Of a DNA stretch of 64,000 bases, positions 60,365 to 64,000 are shown piece by piece. Position 1 is the stretch's first letter, and every line of letters begins with the position of its first letter. The DNA is taken from assembly GCA_903869265.1 (NCBI GenBank), contig CAIPYE010000005.1:33292-97291 (forward strand), in the 5' to 3' direction. The notes below the pieces were generated by a model that saw nothing but the letters and a program-made list of their open reading frames with translations, was not told where the DNA came from and searched no databases. Source of the DNA: an uncultured delta proteobacterium. GTDB lineage: Bacteria; Desulfobacterota; Desulfobulbia; Desulfobulbales; Desulfurivibrionaceae. Both the position numbers and the translations under genes were made by a program.

Positions 60365-61558
60365 TTATATCCCCAATCGATAGTAGATGATGGTCATCAG
60401 CGAGGCCGCAATGGTGATCAGCAGGATGCCGGTCACCACCGCCGAGGTTGCCGCCTCGCCCACCGACTCGGCGCTTCTGCCGCACTGCATGCCGCGCAGG
60501 CATCCGGCATAGGCAACCATGGCTCCGTACACGCTGCCCTTGGAAAGCCCCACCAGAAAATGCTTCAGCTCCAAGGCCCGCAGGGTTTCGGTGTAGTACT
60601 CGAACATGCCGATGTCAAAGATGGTGGTCGAGACCAACATCCCGGCCAGCATCCCGACAAAACCCGCATACAGGGTGAGAAGCGGCACCATCAGCATCAG
60701 GGCCAGCATCCGGGGCAACACCAGGAAATCAATCGGCGAGATGCCCAGGGTCTTGAAGGCGTCGATCTCCTCGTTGACCTGCATGGTGCCAAGCTGGGCC
60801 GCGAATGCCGCGCCGGTGCGCCCGGCGATGATGATCCCGGTCATAAGCGCCCCCACCTCGCGCACCATGCCGATGGCCACCAGATCGGCAATGAAGATTT
60901 GCGCCCCGACCAGGCGGAGCTGATCCGCTCCCAGATAGGCCAGGATAAGGCCGACGAGAAAACTGATCACCGAGACGATGACCAGGGCGCGCGGCCCGAC
61001 CTCTTCGATCTCCCACCAGAGATCGCTCAAGCGGAACCTGGCCCGGCCGCGGATCAGCCTGCCAAAGGAGAGAGTGATCTCGCCGAGAAAAGAGAGCATC
61101 TCCGGCGCGCCACGAAAGAAGGCCATCGTTGCCGCACCCACCTGAAAAAGCAAACCCTGCCCGGGGCTGCTCCGCCTGCCCACCTTCTGTTCTGGCACGG
61201 CAGCAGCCATGGCCAGGAGATGACGGACCCCCTGGGGCAACCCCGCCTGGTCGATACTGACCCCGCGCTCACCGCAGAGGGTGAACAAACCCCGGAGAAA
61301 GGCGAGAAACCCAGTGTCCCAGGCGGAGAGTTGCGCGGTATCGAAGGACAGATGGCCGAGATCACCTCTCAACTCGGCCAGAATAACCTCGACTGCGGGC
61401 AGATCCTGATCCTGGCACCAACGGCCAGCGCAGGAGAGCTCCAGCAGATCGTCGCCGATGCGGCGCATTTCAAGCTGCCATTGCTTTTCGCCGCTGTTGT
61501 GGAGTCGGGTTGAGGCCACATCCGCACCGTTGCCAAACGTATTGTTACGACCAACCAC
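60365..61558 (-). CDS. mlaE: STAS-MlaE permease fusion (397 aa)
   Basis: Residues about 145-397 are an MlaE permease with five membrane helices: VISFLVGLILAYLGADQLR, REVGALMTGIIIAGRTGAAF and LRGMQCGRSAESVGEAATSA. Residues about 30-130 look like a STAS domain (LLELSCAGRWCQDQDLPAVE), the role played by separate MlaB in E. coli, so MlaB and MlaE are fused. The start is GTG at 61558; Met31 (61468) is an alternative that keeps the STAS part. First gene of the mlaE-mlaF-mlaD-pqiC operon. Confidence 0.87.
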   Translation of the reverse strand: MVGRNNTFGNGADVASTRLHNSGEKQWQLEMRRIGDDLLELSCAGRWCQDQDLPAVEVILAELRGDLGHLSFDTAQLSAWDTGFLAFLRGLFTLCGERGVSIDQAGLPQGVRHLLAMAAAVPEQKVGRRSSPGQGLLFQVGAATMAFFRGAPEMLSFLGEITLSFGRLIRGRARFRLSDLWWEIEEVGPRALVIVSVISFLVGLILAYLGADQLRLVGAQIFIADLVAIGMVREVGALMTGIIIAGRTGAAFAAQLGTMQVNEEIDAFKTLGISPIDFLVLPRMLALMLMVPLLTLYAGFVGMLAGMLVSTTIFDIGMFEYYTETLRALELKHFLVGLSKGSVYGAMVAYAGCLRGMQCGRSAESVGEAATSAVVTGILLITIAASLMTIIYYRLGI

Positions 61559-61750
61559 GCTTTTTTTTGCCGTGCAGCACGAGATCTTACCACCATCATG
61601 GATGAATCATCTCCGCGCTGTCAACGGGAAAACGCGGCCCGTCTGGATTGTTGCGCCACCCTGCCCAGCACGAGTAGCCAGAATATTTTCCCCCGTCCCC
61701 AAAAGATTTCCGCTATCATAAAATGGTTACAGCAACAAGGAGACGCCCCC

Positions 61751-62851
61751 ATGCTCAAAATACCCACATTCCTGCTTTGCCTTTTCCTGGCCTTGTGTGC
61801 TGCCGCCCCGGTCTTTGCCGCCAACGAACCGGACCTTGCCAACCACCCGATCTATGCCAAGTATCAGTTCGGCAGGGAGGGCAAGGTGGTGGACATGGGC
61901 AGCCCGCCCCTGAGCGCACCGATGGGGGTGATCGGCGGGGTCATGCAGCACGACCAAATCCTGCATAAAGCGCTGGCCGAGCGGGGCTGGGAACTTCGCA
62001 TCCATGACTTTCTCAAGGGGGCGGATGGTCCTTTCTTTTTCCAGCGAGGCGACCTCGACCTAGCCATAATTGGTGACTTTCCCGCCATAGCCTTGGCCGC
62101 CAGCTACGACATCCTGGTGACGGCGCTGGCCAAGCAGGGTTTTGTTTCCATCCTCGGCAAGAATATGTCTCAAATGGCACAACTGAGGGGCAAACGTATC
62201 GGGGTATCCAAAGGCACCGTGGCCCACTATAATCTGCTGATTGCCTTGGAGTTCTTCGGGCTTACAGAATCGGATGTCACCCCGGTTTTCCTTGAGTTCT
62301 CCGAAATGCCCGAGGCCCTGGCCCAGGGTCGAGTAGACGCTATTGTCGCTTTGGAGCCATACACCAGCTACACCCTGAAGTTGCATCCAGAATACAAGGT
62401 GACACAACGGCTTCTGTACCAAGGGTATCTTTGTTTTTCCAAAAAATTTGTAACCGACAACCCCGAGATCGCAGAGTTGATGGTTGCCGCATATATCCGC
62501 GCCTTGCGCTGGATGCGCCAGAGCAACGCCAACCTGATGCAGGCCGTGGGTTGGGATCTCGCGGCTGGAGAGCGGCTGCTCGGCAAACCCACAGGGCTCT
62601 CTCCCCAGGACATGGCCAGAATCACCACCGAAGAGCTACTGAAGATCGTCCAGTCACCAATGGTTCCCCGCCAGGACTTGGCCGAGAACGGCGTTATTCG
62701 CCGCATCTATGCCTTCCTTCAAAAACAGGGCAAGATTCCGGCTGGCGTTTCCTGGGAAAAGGTCGCCGCCAGTTTTGATCGCACCCTGACCGAAAAGGTT
62801 CTGGCCGCACCCAAACAGTATCGACTATTGGATTTCGACTATGACAAATAA
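61751..62851 (+). CDS. Periplasmic substrate-binding protein, NMT1/SsuA-like (366 aa)
   Basis: A Sec signal (MLKIPTFLLCLFLALCAAAP to about residue 23) is followed by an NMT1/THI5/SsuA-type binding fold: LDLAIIGDFPAIALAASYDI, LRGKRIGVSKGTVAHYNLL and GRVDAIVALEPY. No permease or ATPase gene lies next to it. Instead its stop overlaps the start of a membrane sensor by 11 nt, so it probably presents ligand to that sensor. AAGGAG precedes the ATG. The ligand is unknown; sulfonate-, nitrate- or thiamine-precursor-like molecules are family precedents. Confidence 0.83.
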   Translation: MLKIPTFLLCLFLALCAAAPVFAANEPDLANHPIYAKYQFGREGKVVDMGSPPLSAPMGVIGGVMQHDQILHKALAERGWELRIHDFLKGADGPFFFQRGDLDLAIIGDFPAIALAASYDILVTALAKQGFVSILGKNMSQMAQLRGKRIGVSKGTVAHYNLLIALEFFGLTESDVTPVFLEFSEMPEALAQGRVDAIVALEPYTSYTLKLHPEYKVTQRLLYQGYLCFSKKFVTDNPEIAELMVAAYIRALRWMRQSNANLMQAVGWDLAAGERLLGKPTGLSPQDMARITTEELLKIVQSPMVPRQDLAENGVIRRIYAFLQKQGKIPAGVSWEKVAASFDRTLTEKVLAAPKQYRLLDFDYDK

Positions 62852-64000
62852 TCAATCCAGCCATCGATGGTCGTTACGGCGCAGGATGATCCTCGCCTTT
62901 GGCCTCACCTTCTTCCTGGTCTTCGCGATGTCCGAGACGATACATGTTTTTGGCTTGCCATACACCTCCTTCCATGGACTCTTGGCCGAACAGCAGCAAG
63001 AGGCCATGGACCATCTGGCCTCCATGGCCTCGGCCCGAAAAAAAGAGCTGGAGCGCTGGATCGAAGACAGACGCACGGACATCATGATTGCCGGGGAAAA
63101 CCCCTCGCTCCAGCAGGATGTAAAGACCCTTGTTCGCTCGCAGACAAGCGAACAAGGGTTGGCTGCCACGACGCGATTGCGCCAACAGTTCGACAACATT
63201 GTGCAGGGTTATCATGGCGAGTATGACACGATCGAGCTGATCGACGCCCGGAAAGGCATCGTCCTGATCTCCACAACCCCTGGGGAGGAAGGCAAAAGTC
63301 TCGCCCCAACCCACTATTACAAAGAGGCCACCAACCCAGCGGTGGACGAGGTTGTCATTGCGGCAGCCCATGAGGACACTACCCATCCGGATCTGGTTTT
63401 TTGCCGAGGCGTCCAGAGCCCTGGCATGGGGGGCGAGAACGAAATTCTTGCCGTGCTCGTCTTCCACAATCCCATGCAAAACATCATCGACAATCTGCTG
63501 CATCAAGACATTGGCCAAACCGGCGAAATTCTCCTGATAGATCAGGATAGACGGCTGGTGCCCCCGCTGCGCTATCCCCTGCCTGGCGACAAGCTGGCCC
63601 TGCCCCATGTTTTTATCAATACGGCGGAACCCGCCACCCTTGCGAGCCAAGGGGTTGAAACCCAGCTGATCGCCAAGGACTACCGCGGGGTGGAGGTGCT
63701 GGCCGCCACCCGCCATCTGCGGGTAACCTCGGAACTCGGCTGGGGCATGGTCGTGAAGATGGACCAGGCCGAGGTGTTGGCCCCCATCACCCGGAGCTTT
63801 TTCTTCCATATTTATGTGGCCTTGGGGGGGCTGTTTTTCGGCGTTGGGATTATTCACTTGCTTCTCTCCTATTTTACCCGGCCGCTTGCTGACCTGAACC
63901 GGGCCGCCATCGCCTTGCAAAACGGGGATTTCACGGTTCGAGTTTCCCCAACAGGCAGCCGCGAGATCTGGGAAGTGGGGCAGGCGTTCAATGCCATGGC
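62841..64000 (+). CDS. Membrane sensor protein (Cache-like periplasmic domain + HAMP), 3' end beyond window
   Basis: The frame runs to the window edge. A first membrane helix (about residues 16-40, MILAFGLTFFLVFAM) leads to a roughly 270-residue periplasmic region resembling double Cache: YHGEYDTIELIDARKGIVLI, THYYKEATNPAVD, and GMVVKMDQAEVLAPI. A second helix (about 325-348) and a HAMP start (FTRPLADLNRAAIALQNGDF) follow. The output (kinase, cyclase or chemotaxis domain) is not in view. The ATG lies inside the upstream binding-protein gene. Confidence 0.85.
   Translation, partial: MTNNQSSHRWSLRRRMILAFGLTFFLVFAMSETIHVFGLPYTSFHGLLAEQQQEAMDHLASMASARKKELERWIEDRRTDIMIAGENPSLQQDVKTLVRSQTSEQGLAATTRLRQQFDNIVQGYHGEYDTIELIDARKGIVLISTTPGEEGKSLAPTHYYKEATNPAVDEVVIAAAHEDTTHPDLVFCRGVQSPGMGGENEILAVLVFHNPMQNIIDNLLHQDIGQTGEILLIDQDRRLVPPLRYPLPGDKLALPHVFINTAEPATLASQGVETQLIAKDYRGVEVLAATRHLRVTSELGWGMVVKMDQAEVLAPITRSFFFHIYVALGGLFFGVGIIHLLLSYFTRPLADLNRAAIALQNGDFTVRVSPTGSREIWEVGQAFNAM

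Noticed and set aside
1..64000. CRISPR array
   Set aside because: No regularly spaced direct repeats of 24-40 nt were seen on either strand and no cas-like gene is present.

Overview
The window looks like a chromosomal stretch of a GC-rich, Gram-negative bacterium. Outer-membrane and LPS genes point that way: kdsB, lptF/lptG, a Mla/MCE lipid transporter, and an ArnT/GtrB/GtrA/deacetylase cassette. A small 4Fe-4S ferredoxin, ASKHA activator-type ATPases, a split pyruvate carboxylase, a DUF6178 protein and sensor proteins with C-terminal zinc-finger-like tails together resemble Desulfobacterota, most likely the Desulfobulbales. This placement is inference from gene content; no rRNA or marker phylogeny is available in the window.

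Layout. 1-7.5 kb: end of a hybrid histidine kinase, ferredoxin, dgkA, a YcaO-TPR protein, trmN6, a DUF1015 gene and queD-queE. 7.6-10.3 kb: a visibly AT-richer accessory patch with two overlapping lipoprotein genes and an N-acetylmuramoyl-L-alanine amidase. 10.3-15 kb: an M23 peptidase convergent with kdsB-mdh-yvcK. 15-17.4 kb: rsmJ, then debris of an isochorismatase-like gene and an integron gene cassette with an attC site. 17.4-20 kb: kdnA- and kdnB-like genes which, with kdsB, suggest synthesis of Kdo8N, an amino form of Kdo. 20-30.6 kb: darP, a PPC-domain protein, a CBM48 protein, pycA-pycB, a large conserved unknown, a frame-broken Roadblock/LC7 gene, and trpB-trpA followed by a PAS-LuxR regulator.

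30.65-34.54 kb: a complete 3,868-bp IS1595-family element with near-perfect 24-bp inverted repeats and an exact 8-bp target duplication. Besides its transposase it carries a single-chain restriction-modification enzyme made of an HsdR-like nuclease, an N6-adenine methylase and a specificity domain. This is the most striking object in the window.

34.7-46 kb: sensor and HDOD proteins, tandem GlgC paralogues, a DHH phosphoesterase, a translationally coupled four-gene operon for a lipid-linked (amino)sugar modification (ChbG/NaxD-type deacetylase, GtrA, GtrB, ArnT), and a DUF4445 ASKHA protein. 46-57.9 kb: lptF-lptG, an ASKHA activator pair, a large non-coding repeat, rnc with a radical SAM gene, tRNA-Cys with a clear promoter and terminator, an HNH-like gene, a metal-site-less amidohydrolase, dodecin, YihY and DUF6178. 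58-64 kb: STAS-mlaE/mlaF/mlaD/pqiC, then a solute-binding protein overlapping a membrane sensor cut by the window end.

Three families of dispersed intergenic repeats recur: a terminal-inverted-repeat element (743-886 and 19946-20049), a REP-like palindrome (1686-1762 and 57903-57991), and a TTTCTTCTTTT hairpin (4069-4098 and 50239-50268). No rRNA, CRISPR array, integrase or replication origin was seen. Starts were chosen by Shine-Dalgarno spacing where possible, and uncertain ones are flagged.
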